39,030 bases of DNA from an uncultured Alphaproteobacteria bacterium (GTDB lineage Bacteria > Pseudomonadota > Alphaproteobacteria > RF32 > CAG-239), in assembly GCA_934276635.1 (NCBI GenBank), contig CAKQTH010000012.1, positions 1 through 39,030 of the forward strand, in the 5' to 3' direction. This document shows positions 1 through 8,550 of this stretch, in pieces; the first letter of the stretch is position 1, and each line of letters opens with the position of its first letter. The notes beneath the pieces were generated by a model that did not search any database, had not been told where the DNA came from, and was given only the letters and a program-made list of their open reading frames with translations. Made by a program: the position numbers and the translations under genes.

Positions 1-77
1 ATATCCCAAAAATTTCCTCTTTCTTAATGGCTCAACACTCTGTTTGCTCACGATTTTTACCGATAAAATGAAAAAAT

Positions 78-102
78 AAATCCCACAACAGAAGGATTTT
101 TT
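78..102 (+). terminator. weak terminator-like hairpin
   Basis: A six-base-pair stem (AAATCC at 78-83, GGATTT at 94-99) is followed by a short T run. It could end a transcript entering from outside the window. The rest of 1-119 shows no convincing gene. Confidence 0.35.
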
Positions 103-156
103 GGAGGGGGATTTTTTATGAGGCAATAAAAAATATATGAAGCGGCAATATGGTAG

Positions 157-182
157 TCACAACGAAGAGTTGTGATTTTTTG
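157..182 (+). terminator. Rho-independent terminator of the upstream cassette unit
   Basis: Perfect seven-base-pair stem TCACAAC / GTTGTGA (157-163 and 169-175) with loop GAAGA, followed by six T residues. It sits just after the B-like stop at 138-140, so it would end the previous cassette transcript before the promoter at 200-228. Confidence 0.75.
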
Positions 183-199
183 TAAATAAGGGAAGATGC

Positions 200-228
200 T
201 TGACGAAAGTAGAAAATGCTGATATAAG
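200..228 (+). promoter_or_regulatory. sigma-70-type promoter of gene A copy 1
   Basis: TTGACG (200-205), a 17-base spacer and TATAAG (223-228). The same boxes, spacing and spacer are repeated at 926-954 in front of the second copy, which supports their being functional. Confidence 0.7.
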
Positions 229-261
229 GATATAAAACAATATTCCACCGGGAGGGATAAG

Positions 262-732
262 ATGGCCAGGAAAGATGAGATAAAGGTATATAACGAGAAA
301 GAGGACATTGTTGAGGATTATGACAATTTCCGTAAAGATTGGGATTATGACCGCGATGGCGAATCGGGGACGCATAAGAGCGGGCTTAAAATCAGCAAGG
401 TGTTTATGAACGGTGTGAAATTTCAATTTCCGAATTTGCCGCAGTGGATGACAGAGATGAAAGAGGGCGGAATGACCCGCGAAGAGGCGAATCTTTATCT
501 TTCGATGCTCAAAAATCAGTTTGTCGTTATCAATGAAAAAGAACCATATGTCGAAGAGGAAGAGACATTGGAAGGAAATCTTGCTGAGCTTGAGGCTATG
601 CATAAAATCTGTGTTGAAGATGCAATAAAATATAATCACATAGATGCCGCCAGAGTTAAAAAGCTGGAAGAAGAATTTGAAGAATTCAAAGAACAATACC
701 GAAAGAATTGGGGGACAGGGCATTGGAGATAA
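262..732 (+). CDS. hypothetical acidic protein, cassette gene A copy 1
   Basis: 156-residue protein of unknown function. The start is supported by GGAGG at 251-255, six bases before ATG. It is acidic and charged with no signal peptide or membrane segment, so it is probably cytosolic or exported by a leaderless route. The first 32 or so residues are almost identical to those of the next A gene (988-1449); the rest is diverged but alignable, with conserved W-M-T-x-M-K, an E-x-E-P stretch and a final lysine/glutamate-rich helix likely to be coiled coil. Its stop overlaps a degraded copy of gene B. Encoding together with B in each unit suggests A and B work as a pair, for example partner and chaperone or immunity, but nothing in the sequence proves this. 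Confidence 0.75.
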   Translation: MARKDEIKVYNEKEDIVEDYDNFRKDWDYDRDGESGTHKSGLKISKVFMNGVKFQFPNLPQWMTEMKEGGMTREEANLYLSMLKNQFVVINEKEPYVEEEETLEGNLAELEAMHKICVEDAIKYNHIDAARVKKLEEEFEEFKEQYRKNWGTGHWR

Positions 733-866
733 CAGTCCAAGAAGATTTAACCAACAACAGTACTATAAAGAATCGCAAGCAGCCGATAGCCGCTTTCTTT
801 GCCTATGCGGATATTGGTAAATACAAAACATATCTTACCGACAATGAAGCAATAAAAAATATATGA
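723..866 (+). pseudogene. 5' remnant of cassette gene B
   Basis: A 47-codon frame beginning at TTG 723 overlaps the end of gene A copy 1. Its product aligns with the N-terminus of the 528-residue protein at 1449: QPIAAFFAYADIGKYKTY here against KPVALFFAYVDVEDYDLY there, followed by TDNEAIKNI against TDNNAVMNM. It stops at TGA 864-866 where the full gene continues for about 480 codons. The remnant shows that the duplicated unit was A plus B and that B was truncated in this copy. Expression as a short peptide cannot be excluded. Confidence 0.7.
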
Positions 867-1083
867 AATGGCAATATGGCAATTACAACGAGGAGTTGAG
901 ATTTTTTGTAAACAAGATAAGGTGCTTGACGAAAGTAGAAAATGCTGATATAAGGATATAAAACAATATTCCACTGGGAGGGATAAGATGACCAGGAAAG
1001 ATGAAATAAAGGTATATAACGATAAAGAGGACATTGTTGCGGATTATGACAATTTCCGAAAAGATTGGGATTATGACCGAGAT
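846..1083 (+). repeat. direct repeat, copy 2
   Basis: Second copy of the 120-357 element, offset by 726 bases. The promoter, ribosome site and early coding region are best conserved. The terminator hairpin at 883-907 has decayed: TTACAAC against GTTGAGA leaves only four strong base pairs. Confidence 0.85.
926..954 (+). promoter_or_regulatory. sigma-70-type promoter of gene A copy 2
   Basis: TTGACG (926-931), 17-base spacer and TATAAG (949-954), the same as the promoter at 200-228. It would drive gene A copy 2 and the complete gene B. Confidence 0.7.
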
Positions 1084-1449
1084 AAAATGGGAGGCATCCA
1101 CAAATCCGGGTTAAAGATATACCGAACATATGCGTATCCGTATAAAATCAGAATGGATAATATGGTTGAGTGGATGACAAAGATGAAAGACGAGGGTCTC
1201 AACCGAGATGAGGTAAATGCATATTTATGTATGATTGAAGACCAGCTTATGACAATTACCGAAAAGGAGCCAAAGATAGAGAAAGAGCTTACTTTGGAAG
1301 AAAAAGTCGCGGAAATGGAAGAAATAGATAAAAGAAATATAGAATTAGCAAAGAAATATAATCACTTGAGCGATGAAGAAGCCGCTAAGATGGAGAGCGA
1401 TTTAAAGAATCTTCGCGACAAATATTATAAAAATGGTGGCCGCTGGTAA
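988..1449 (+). CDS. hypothetical acidic protein, cassette gene A copy 2
   Basis: 153-residue paralogue of the protein at 262-732. The N-terminal 32 or so residues are nearly unchanged while the middle is clearly diverged, so the pair is not a very recent duplication or has been evening out at its 5' end. GGGAGG lies six bases before the ATG. The final base of its TAA stop is the first base of the next ATG (TAATG), a layout typical of translational coupling to gene B. It has no signal peptide or membrane segment; the C-terminal third is rich in lysine and glutamate and probably helical. Function unknown. Confidence 0.8.
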   Translation: MTRKDEIKVYNDKEDIVADYDNFRKDWDYDRDKMGGIHKSGLKIYRTYAYPYKIRMDNMVEWMTKMKDEGLNRDEVNAYLCMIEDQLMTITEKEPKIEKELTLEEKVAEMEEIDKRNIELAKKYNHLSDEEAAKMESDLKNLRDKYYKNGGRW

Positions 1450-3035
1450 TGGAAGAAGATGTAGATTTAATCAGTTCGGCATTATTAAAAGAAAGAACCA
1501 AACCGGTAGCACTGTTTTTTGCGTATGTTGATGTTGAGGATTATGATCTTTATAAAACAGACAATAATGCGGTTATGAATATGCACAGCCGCAAAAAAGA
1601 AAGGTTGGCGGCGTATTTAAGGTCAAAAAAATATCCGGCATTCAGTGATAAAGACAATAGAATAAAAAATCCCGGAGCTATAATGATTACGGGTAGCGGA
1701 ATCCAAACCCCGTTTATGGAGCCTGAAGTGGCAGAAGGTTATGCGGAGGATTTGCAGAAAATAATTAACAATTCCGGTTTTGTGCGTGTATTCGGGCATT
1801 TGAATGCGGTGGAGCATGAGCAGCTGACATTACCGAAGATTTTGCCTGATGATGTCGATGAATTTTTGGCTGTTTTTGATTTTCGAAATAAGCTTGTGAC
1901 CTGCCTCAACAAAGCCGGAAAATCCATAACCAAAGAACAGATGGAAGGTGCGGTGCAAAAATTTCGATACACAAGGCACCCTGATGCACGAATGCAAAAA
2001 TTGATAAGAAAAATATACGGAGAAAATTTTATAAAAGATTGTTATCAAGAAGCTTTTGACAATGCAAAAAGCAGGGAAGAAATAGATTTTTTATCAATAC
2101 AAAACAAAGGGAAATACATTTATTCGGGTAGGTCAATCGGTTGTGACAAACATACGATTCATCCTCGCAATAATCTTGAAAGCAGAAGCGGAGTTTATGG
2201 CGTTATAAGCTTGGAAGAAGCAGGCAAGTACGCAAAAGAAATGGGCTTTATTTATGTTTATAAAAATACGGAAGGGCAATATTTTTTCGGAGATTATGAA
2301 CGCGAAAGAGGTGAAAAACCACAAACTGTTCCGACCGATAAATCCGAAACACAAATAAATCCGGCAATGAACGAATATGTCGGAGTTTGCGTATATTTTG
2401 GAAACGACAGATATTTTAAGGTGCCGGAAGAAGATGTGCGTTGGCAGGCGTTTTTGGAATATTTTCGGTCGTCGCTGATAACTGACAATGAAAATGTGTA
2501 TCAACGGCGTTTGAATATGCTGAAGAATGTGGACGAGAACGGCCGAGCCGTAACATATATGCCGATTGGCGGAAAGATTGAGGATATTGAAGTCCCGCAA
2601 GATGAAAAATTTGAAGATATGGAAGTATATCTGCAAAGTGCGCCGTCAAAAATCAGACAGGTTTTATTTGAAGAATTAACCGGACTGAATAAATATAAGA
2701 AAAAGGAAATAAACAGAAATATCAGTCCGCAGCTGAATGCGATATATGACAGCAATCCTGTGCCTGATGTAAACGAAGAAGAAAACGAAACAGCAAATGA
2801 GATAGACATAGATGAGATGATAAAAACCTTAGGCTGGGGAAAAGAAAATAAAGGGAATTTGATGCAAAATTTCAGGTTCAGCGAAGAAAAAGATATGGAA
2901 GGCCTGCCGGAATCAATAATCAAGACCAGACAAAAAGTAAAAGATATAATCAATCGGAAACAAGACGAGAATAATAACAGGCCTGATATAACAAATATAA
3001 AAGAAATAAACCAAAAAGAACAAAGAGCAAAATAA
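1449..3035 (+). CDS. hypothetical protein, cassette gene B (full length)
   Basis: 528-residue protein of unknown function, translationally coupled to gene A copy 2 through TAATG. No signal peptide or membrane segment is seen. Residues 20-130 form an N-terminal region shared with the remnant at 723-866. Around residues 215-280 a basic, glycine-containing stretch (YIYSGRSIG) is followed by SGVYGVISLEEAGKYA and FIYVYKNTEGQYF. This arrangement recalls the R...STS-like...A..YA...YVY pattern of ADP-ribosyltransferase folds, but the match is loose and should be treated as a guess. A second globular region covers about residues 300-420. The tail after about 430 is low complexity and charged, ending NQKEQRAK. 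A terminator follows directly. Confidence 0.8.
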   Translation: MEEDVDLISSALLKERTKPVALFFAYVDVEDYDLYKTDNNAVMNMHSRKKERLAAYLRSKKYPAFSDKDNRIKNPGAIMITGSGIQTPFMEPEVAEGYAEDLQKIINNSGFVRVFGHLNAVEHEQLTLPKILPDDVDEFLAVFDFRNKLVTCLNKAGKSITKEQMEGAVQKFRYTRHPDARMQKLIRKIYGENFIKDCYQEAFDNAKSREEIDFLSIQNKGKYIYSGRSIGCDKHTIHPRNNLESRSGVYGVISLEEAGKYAKEMGFIYVYKNTEGQYFFGDYERERGEKPQTVPTDKSETQINPAMNEYVGVCVYFGNDRYFKVPEEDVRWQAFLEYFRSSLITDNENVYQRRLNMLKNVDENGRAVTYMPIGGKIEDIEVPQDEKFEDMEVYLQSAPSKIRQVLFEELTGLNKYKKKEINRNISPQLNAIYDSNPVPDVNEEENETANEIDIDEMIKTLGWGKENKGNLMQNFRFSEEKDMEGLPESIIKTRQKVKDIINRKQDENNNRPDITNIKEINQKEQRAK

Positions 3036-3070
3036 AAACCGCAGGAAACATCAATCCCCGCGGTTTTTTA
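3036..3070 (+). terminator. terminator after cassette gene B
   Basis: Stem AAACCGC (3036-3042) / GCGGTTT (3060-3066) with a loop of 17 bases, followed by further T residues. It separates the cassette from the convergent pepF gene. Confidence 0.7.
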
Positions 3071-3085
3071 TTGCCATAAAAAAGC

Positions 3086-4870
3086 TTATCCGTAGATTTT
3101 TTTATCAAGTCTCTCAAGTTCGTCAATATATGATGAAATCAAGCTCAAGCCTTTGTTCCAGAAGTTTTTATCTTTTGCGTCAAGCCCGAACGGTTTTAAC
3201 AGTTCATCATATTTTTCTATGCCGGTTTTTGAAAGCATATCGAGATATTTGTTTGCAAAATCAGGCACATTTCCCTCGGTATATGTCTGATACAAAGAGT
3301 TTACCAAACAATCGGCAAAAGAATATGCATAAACATAGAACGGAGCGAAATAGAAGTGTCCGACCTGCGACCAGATATATTGGCTGTCTTGTGTCACATC
3401 AACATATTCTCCGAGGCTTTCGCTCATTTCTTCAAGCCAGATTTGATTCAGCCTGTCGGTTGTAAGTTCTCCGTTTTTGCGCTCGTTATGCGCTCTTTCT
3501 TCAAAGAAATGAAACGAAATCTGCCGAATTGCGGTATTTATCATATCGCTGGTTTTTGAGGCAATCAGCGCCAGTTTTTCTTTGTCGTCCGAGGTGCTGC
3601 GCAAAATTGACTGGAATGTCAGCATCTCGGCAAATACAGATGCAACTTCCGCAAGAGTCAGCGGAGTGGCATCGTTTATTTCTCCCTGTTTGGCGCTCAG
3701 GAACATATGGCAGCCGTGGCCGAGTTCGTGTGCCAAGGTCAGCACATCGTTTTGTTTGCCGACAAAGTTTAAGAACAAATAAGGGTGGTGAGCGGCTGAA
3801 ACCGGAGATGCAAACGCTCCCGATCTTTTGCCGTCGCGCGGAGGAACATCTATCCAGTTGTGAGAAAAGAAATTGTCCGCGATATGGCGCAGTTTCGGCG
3901 AAAATTCTTCATACGATTTCAAAACAGTCTGCACCGCCTCATTCCAGGAATAGTGTTTGTCGGAAGCAAACGGAAGCGGCGCGTTTCTATCCCAATAGCC
4001 GATTTTTTCAACTCCGAGCCATTTGGCTTTTAAGCGATAAAAACGGTGCGAAATATTTTTGTAGTTTTCGCGAACGCTGTTGCACAGAGCGTCCAAAGTC
4101 TCCTGATCAATTGAATTTGCCAGATTCATTGCCGCCATCGGGGTTTTATATCCGCGGCGGTTGTCCTCGATTTCTTTGTCTTTGATAATCATATTATAGG
4201 CAAAAGTCGAAAGATATGAATTTTCTTTGCTGACGCGATTAAGTTCTTTTCCTGCTTTTTCACGCAATGAGGCGTCTTTATCGAGCAAAAACTTTGAAAT
4301 CTGCGCATCGTTATATTCTTTGCCGTCAATCGTATATTTCAGGCGGGCGGAGCTTTCTTCATACAGGCGAACCCAGGCGCCGTCAGAGGTGATTGACTTG
4401 TCCAGCAAAAGGCTTTCAAGCTCTTCGGAAAGATAGTGCTTGCGATATTTGCGCGAGCGTTTGATAAACGGAGCAAAAGCCGTAACTTTTTCATCTTTAA
4501 GCCATTGTTCAATTTTGTCATCATCGATTTTTGCAAGCTCTATTCCGAAAAACAAGGTATATTGCTCGATTTGCGCAAAAGCTTCGGTAATATTTTGATA
4601 AAAGGCCGTCGCTTCCGGATTGTTCAGCTGTGTTGACATATTAAGATGGGCAAATCCGCCGAGTTTGTGAGCCAAAATACTCATTTTTTCAATCTGCTGC
4701 AGCGCATTTGCAAACTGTTCTGCGCTCAAAGACGCCAGTTTACCTTTATAGTTTTTTGCAAACTGCTCGGCTTCGGTCTTATATTTTTCGATATCGGCTG
4801 CGATTTTTGGATCTTTTGTTGAAGAATACAAATCGGACAGATCCCAAGCCGGAAGATTGTTATTTGTCAT
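3086..4870 (-). CDS. pepF: oligoendopeptidase F, M3B family zinc peptidase
   Basis: 594-residue cytosolic metallopeptidase that degrades short peptides. The zinc site is clear: H381-E-L-G-H385 (HExxH), with E408 in LAEVASVFAE as the expected third ligand. Length and the all-helical N-terminal half match PepF/M3B proteins of about 600 residues. The ATG at 4870 lies inside the end of the upstream gene (overlap ATGACAAATAA), so translation is probably coupled to that membrane-anchored protein. No signal peptide. The family call is secure; the exact peptide substrates are not visible. Confidence 0.95.
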   Translation of the reverse strand: MTNNNLPAWDLSDLYSSTKDPKIAADIEKYKTEAEQFAKNYKGKLASLSAEQFANALQQIEKMSILAHKLGGFAHLNMSTQLNNPEATAFYQNITEAFAQIEQYTLFFGIELAKIDDDKIEQWLKDEKVTAFAPFIKRSRKYRKHYLSEELESLLLDKSITSDGAWVRLYEESSARLKYTIDGKEYNDAQISKFLLDKDASLREKAGKELNRVSKENSYLSTFAYNMIIKDKEIEDNRRGYKTPMAAMNLANSIDQETLDALCNSVRENYKNISHRFYRLKAKWLGVEKIGYWDRNAPLPFASDKHYSWNEAVQTVLKSYEEFSPKLRHIADNFFSHNWIDVPPRDGKRSGAFASPVSAAHHPYLFLNFVGKQNDVLTLAHELGHGCHMFLSAKQGEINDATPLTLAEVASVFAEMLTFQSILRSTSDDKEKLALIASKTSDMINTAIRQISFHFFEERAHNERKNGELTTDRLNQIWLEEMSESLGEYVDVTQDSQYIWSQVGHFYFAPFYVYAYSFADCLVNSLYQTYTEGNVPDFANKYLDMLSKTGIEKYDELLKPFGLDAKDKNFWNKGLSLISSYIDELERLDKKIYG

Positions 4871-5411
4871 TGTTTTTACCCTCTGTGTTTGTTGAGTTAT
4901 TTGATGTTTGTTTCGGTTCTTTTGCGGTCAAAAGTTCGGTTATTTCGGACTCGTATTCGATGTCGCCTTCGGGCAGAATATCATCGCCGGACGCGTCGGA
5001 ATTAAGAAGAGATGCATCTCTTTGGTTTATGTCGAACATCTCTGGTTCTTCTTTTAAGAGGTTTGAAAGTTCGTCTTCTGACGGATAATAAGCTTTGTCG
5101 TCGGGAATTGTTTCTGCCTTAAAAAGATAGTTGCTCCACGGCGTCGGCTGTTTTGCGGCCACAAAGTCGACAAGCCCGCGGTTTACAACTTTGGCATAGC
5201 ACAAATTTCCGTTGATAACATTGCGCAAAAAGCAGGAATATTTTCCGTCGCAAGAGGCTAAAGTCCCCATCATCTTGTTTGTGCAGGGGACAAACCCGCG
5301 GTTTTGCGTGTCGGAATGAGGAGAAACCGCGACCAATGCAAAAACGACAATTGCGTATGCCATAAAAACCGAAATGATAAAACCGAACCAATGTTCCTTA
5401 AAAAAATTCAT
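4860..5411 (-). CDS. membrane-anchored hypothetical protein upstream of pepF
   Basis: 183-residue protein with one N-terminal membrane segment (about residues 10-30, FGFIISVFMAYAIVVFALVA). After it come four cysteines between about residues 43 and 70, which could form disulfides in the periplasm, and then a strongly acidic, serine/asparagine-rich, probably disordered C-terminal third. GGAG precedes the ATG by a normal spacing. It overlaps the start of pepF by 11 bases, so the two form an operon. The family is not recognised. A periplasmic role follows from the topology only. Confidence 0.75.
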   Translation of the reverse strand: MNFFKEHWFGFIISVFMAYAIVVFALVAVSPHSDTQNRGFVPCTNKMMGTLASCDGKYSCFLRNVINGNLCYAKVVNRGLVDFVAAKQPTPWSNYLFKAETIPDDKAYYPSEDELSNLLKEEPEMFDINQRDASLLNSDASGDDILPEGDIEYESEITELLTAKEPKQTSNNSTNTEGKNNDK

Positions 5412-5523
5412 AAAATTACTCCGCTGCGGCTGTGTATTTGTAAAGTTAGTTGTTGTTTACAAAAAATTAAGCTGTATAGTTAATATTATAGATTAATATA
5501 GGCAAAAAAAGAGGCAACTTTCA

Positions 5524-7617
5524 ATGAAAAAATTATTTTTGTTGTTATGTGTGAATATATTCGTTTTCTGTAACTTTGCAAATGCCGGAGTTACGGAAAT
5601 GGATAATATTGAACAGCTGCGCTCAAAAAAGAAAGAAATCAGCACTCCTCAAAATATCAAACCTATCGGTATGGAAAATCTGGAAGATAAGGACAAACTC
5701 AGAGATTTTTTGGAAGAAAGATTCAGAACTGCCGAAGTTGCCGATTTTGACAGTGAAGAAGACCTTAATTCCAGCAATGCGATGAATATTCAGCATTCGC
5801 AGGAATATATCAGCCAAATGCAGGAAGAAGAAAAAAGCACATTTGAAAAAATCTATGATTCCGCGGTGGCCAGACTTACCGCAAGCCAAAATGACGAAAA
5901 CGCCGATATTTTGCAAAGCGATACGGTTTTTTATCGCGAAGTTGCCCAACAGGACAGAGAGAATATCGAGGCTCCAAATATCCCGACCGTTGAGGTTGTT
6001 TTGCCTTCAGGCGACAAAACTTTAGCTCCGGCAATGGAACATATTCCGTATCTGTTTTCGCGTATAGAAGTTTTGCCGACCGGCTCGATAAAAATTGACG
6101 AGACCGTGATTGTTGTTGCAAATTCGCAAAAACTGCGTAACGGGTTGACCAAAAAACTGCCTAAATATTCAAAATCAAGAACCGGAGAACAGCACAGAGT
6201 TGAATATGAACTTTTGAATGCGGAAGTTAACGGAAAACCGATTGCGCACAAATTGGTTGAAGAAGGTCGCGATGTTATGATTAAACCGGTTGACAATTAT
6301 ATCCTGTCGCCCGGTGTTTATACCTATCGCTTTAGCTATCTTGTTGACAGACAACTTTGGCAATATGACGATTTTAACGAGCTGTATTGGGATGTTTCTG
6401 GTAGCAGCTGGAACCTTTTGATTACAAAAGCCGGCGCAACGGTTTCGTACCCGAATATCAAGCAATCAATCAGCCAGAATGTTCTTGTCGGATATCGCGA
6501 CAAAGTTTCGCCGTATCGCGCCCGCATAAACAGATACGCCTCAAACATATTGGCATTTGTAACAACAACTCCGCTACTGGCAGGCGAGGGTATGCATATT
6601 TTGGTCGCCTTGCCGAAAGAAGACTTTATAAAGCCGGATTTCAGCCGCCGTTTTGTTTGGTTTGTAAATGACTATGGCGACAATCTGTTTGCCTTTTTGG
6701 GATTTTTGGCGATTTTGCTGTCATATATGATTTCGTGGTACTACATCAAAACCGACAAAACAAAGGGCTCTTCATATCTGAAAAAAACACCGGCTGTTTT
6801 GCGCTATCTTTTGAACGGAAAGTTTGACCGAATTTCGTTCGGCGGAATTTTGCTCGATTTGTATCGCCGCAATGTTATAGATATTGAAAATTCGGAAGAC
6901 GGAGTTTTGGTTGCGAAAAAAACTGATGAGACCAAAAATCTGAGCCTTGCGGAAAAAAAGATTATGAACAACATTTTCGCCGGCAAAGAAGACTGTCTGA
7001 AAGTCAACCAATATGCAAAACTCAAGCTCTTACGCGCTTATAAAATAAGCGAAAAAGACACTTTGCGCAAAATGAAGTTTATGTATTTTAAGATGAATGT
7101 GTCGTATGTGTTGTTCAGCCTGGCGATGCTTTTGATTGTGCAGGCCGCGATTGCGTTTAATACCATAAACTTTTTGCAGACCTTTGTTTTGTTGATTTCA
7201 TCGGGGTTGATTTTGGCATTTTATGTCTGGATGATTCATTCAAAGTTCAAGTCGCGCTGGGTTTCATATATCGTAAAAGGATTTTCCGGCCTGATAATTT
7301 TGTTTACATTGTTCCTGATGAGCGGATATATCAGCAAATTTGCCACGATTATGATTTTTGCGATGATCGTGACGATTTTTGCGTATTCTTCCATATTTGC
7401 CGCCCGCAACGGCTTAATCCGCTCAAAGATAAAAGAGGCTTTACGTTACAGAACATATCTTGAAAACAACGCCCGCACCATTTGTCTCGGCCGCGAATTT
7501 TTGACCCAGCAGCCGAATATTTTCGCATTGGAGCTTGAAAAAGCATATAATAAAGAAGCGTGCAAAAAAGAATATAACAAACTGGCTGCGGCGGCCGAAA
7601 TTGTTAAGATGTTATAG
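5524..7617 (+). CDS. DUF2207 family membrane protein
   Basis: 697-residue protein. A signal peptide (residues 1-21, ending at FANAG) is followed by an acidic extracytoplasmic linker. A DUF2207-like beta domain spans about residues 160-350; the recognisable core is YTYRFSYLVDR followed by FNELYWDVSGSSWN. Hydrophobic helices occur around residues 385-408, 525-545, 555-575 and 580-630, with soluble stretches between, including a lysine-rich cytoplasmic part at about 410-520. DUF2207 proteins are widespread envelope proteins without an assigned biochemical role. AAAGAGG supports the start. The gene is divergent from the pepF operon and 24 bases upstream of the folA-like gene, so these two may be co-transcribed. 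Confidence 0.85.
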   Translation: MKKLFLLLCVNIFVFCNFANAGVTEMDNIEQLRSKKKEISTPQNIKPIGMENLEDKDKLRDFLEERFRTAEVADFDSEEDLNSSNAMNIQHSQEYISQMQEEEKSTFEKIYDSAVARLTASQNDENADILQSDTVFYREVAQQDRENIEAPNIPTVEVVLPSGDKTLAPAMEHIPYLFSRIEVLPTGSIKIDETVIVVANSQKLRNGLTKKLPKYSKSRTGEQHRVEYELLNAEVNGKPIAHKLVEEGRDVMIKPVDNYILSPGVYTYRFSYLVDRQLWQYDDFNELYWDVSGSSWNLLITKAGATVSYPNIKQSISQNVLVGYRDKVSPYRARINRYASNILAFVTTTPLLAGEGMHILVALPKEDFIKPDFSRRFVWFVNDYGDNLFAFLGFLAILLSYMISWYYIKTDKTKGSSYLKKTPAVLRYLLNGKFDRISFGGILLDLYRRNVIDIENSEDGVLVAKKTDETKNLSLAEKKIMNNIFAGKEDCLKVNQYAKLKLLRAYKISEKDTLRKMKFMYFKMNVSYVLFSLAMLLIVQAAIAFNTINFLQTFVLLISSGLILAFYVWMIHSKFKSRWVSYIVKGFSGLIILFTLFLMSGYISKFATIMIFAMIVTIFAYSSIFAARNGLIRSKIKEALRYRTYLENNARTICLGREFLTQQPNIFALELEKAYNKEACKKEYNKLAAAAEIVKML

Positions 7618-7641
7618 TTTCGGCAAAGAAAGGAATATCTG

Positions 7642-8199
7642 ATGACCAAAATTGCAGTATGGTGTCGGCACGAGGGCGACAATATTATCGGGGTTGACGG
7701 CAAAATTCCGTGGAATGTTCCGTCCGATTCAAACAGGTTCTGGCGCTTGTGTGCTCAAATGTATATGGTCTGCGGCCGCAAAACCTATGAAAGCCTGCCG
7801 CAAAAAGAAAAAGCAGCGCACAAAATTTTTGTTCTGACGCAAAACCCCGAATATAAAACAGAAAATGAAAATCTGCATTTCGCGGTTAATAAACTTAAAT
7901 TTTTCAAAGATTTTGAAGAAAATTTATGCATCTCCGGCGGAGCGGAAATATATAATTTGTTTATGGAAAAAATGCCGCCGGAAATTGTGGTTGACTGCGT
8001 GTTTGAAGGTAGCATCAAAACTCCGAAAGCCGGGCAGAAGGTCGCGCAAATCGGCCGATCGGTGGAAATTATGCAACAAAAATACCGCAAAATCGGCGCC
8101 GATGTAACGGTTGACAATGTCAGAGTTTCGGTTTGGATGAAAAAAGGCGAGTTTGTTGACCAAAAATGCCTCAAATTCGTGCTCGAAAATTATGTGTGA
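7642..8199 (+). CDS. folA: dihydrofolate reductase-like protein
   Basis: 185-residue DHFR-fold protein, expected to reduce dihydrofolate to tetrahydrofolate with NADPH in the cytosol. Motifs in order: IIGVDGKIPWNVPSD near residues 15-29, which carries the proline-tryptophan pair and the catalytic acid; GRKTYESL near 48-55, the NADPH-binding region; and ISGGAEIYNLF near 95-105, the glycine motif before the last beta strands. The last 30 residues are diverged from the usual 160-residue enzymes. No thymidylate synthase gene is adjacent. The 3' end overlaps the convergent DUF488 gene by 10 bases. DHFR family membership is clear; true folA function is likely but not certain. Confidence 0.85.
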   Translation: MTKIAVWCRHEGDNIIGVDGKIPWNVPSDSNRFWRLCAQMYMVCGRKTYESLPQKEKAAHKIFVLTQNPEYKTENENLHFAVNKLKFFKDFEENLCISGGAEIYNLFMEKMPPEIVVDCVFEGSIKTPKAGQKVAQIGRSVEIMQQKYRKIGADVTVDNVRVSVWMKKGEFVDQKCLKFVLENYV

Positions 8200-8540
8200 G
8201 ACACAAGATATTCTTTCAAAAATTCGGCATTGTTGTGAATTTTGTCTTTTGATGCATACAAAAAAGTTATGGTTTTATGCGGGCGCAGAAAATTTATAAA
8301 ATCCTGCCAATTTTCCTGATTTTTTTCGATTTCGACGGCATATTTCTGTTTGAATTTTTCCCAATCGCCGTCTTGATGAAATTGTTTTCGAAGCTCGTTT
8401 GACGGAGCAATATTTTTTGCCCACAAATCGATTTTTGCTTTTTCTTTGGATATTCCGCGCGGCCACAATCTGTCGACCAAAACACGATATCCGTCGCTCT
8501 CTTCAGTCAGTTCATAAATTCTTTTTTGCAAAATTTTCAT
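8190..8540 (-). CDS. DUF488 family protein (YeaO-like)
   Basis: 116-residue protein with the family signature RVLVDRLWPRG near residues 18-28, then KIDLWAKNIAPSNELRK and a C-terminal TFLYASKD. These small cytosolic proteins are widespread and of uncertain function. Length is typical. The 3' end overlaps the folA-like gene tail to tail. A perfect inverted repeat lies immediately upstream and touches the ribosome site (separate entry). Confidence 0.9.
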   Translation of the reverse strand: MKILQKRIYELTEESDGYRVLVDRLWPRGISKEKAKIDLWAKNIAPSNELRKQFHQDGDWEKFKQKYAVEIEKNQENWQDFINFLRPHKTITFLYASKDKIHNNAEFLKEYLVSHT

Positions 8541-8550
8541 AATGTTTCTC

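Larger units (their letters stand above)
120..357 (+). repeat. direct repeat, copy 1 (cassette promoter and start of gene A)
   Basis: This stretch matches 846-1083 without apparent gaps at an offset of 726 bases. It covers the last codons of a gene-B-like frame (gag gca ata aaa aat ata tga at 120-140), a terminator hairpin, a promoter, the ribosome site and the first 32 or so codons of gene A. The partial B-like end at 120-140 suggests that a further cassette unit lay upstream. Confidence 0.85.

Noticed and set aside
157..723. 188-codon minus-strand frame over gene A copy 1
   Set aside because: Part of the frame recurs opposite copy 2 only because the DNA is duplicated; gene A has a promoter and ribosome site and codon-level divergence on the plus strand.
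3529..4185. 218-codon plus-strand frame opposite pepF
   Set aside because: pepF is unambiguous by its zinc site; the antisense frame lacks any domain or ribosome site.
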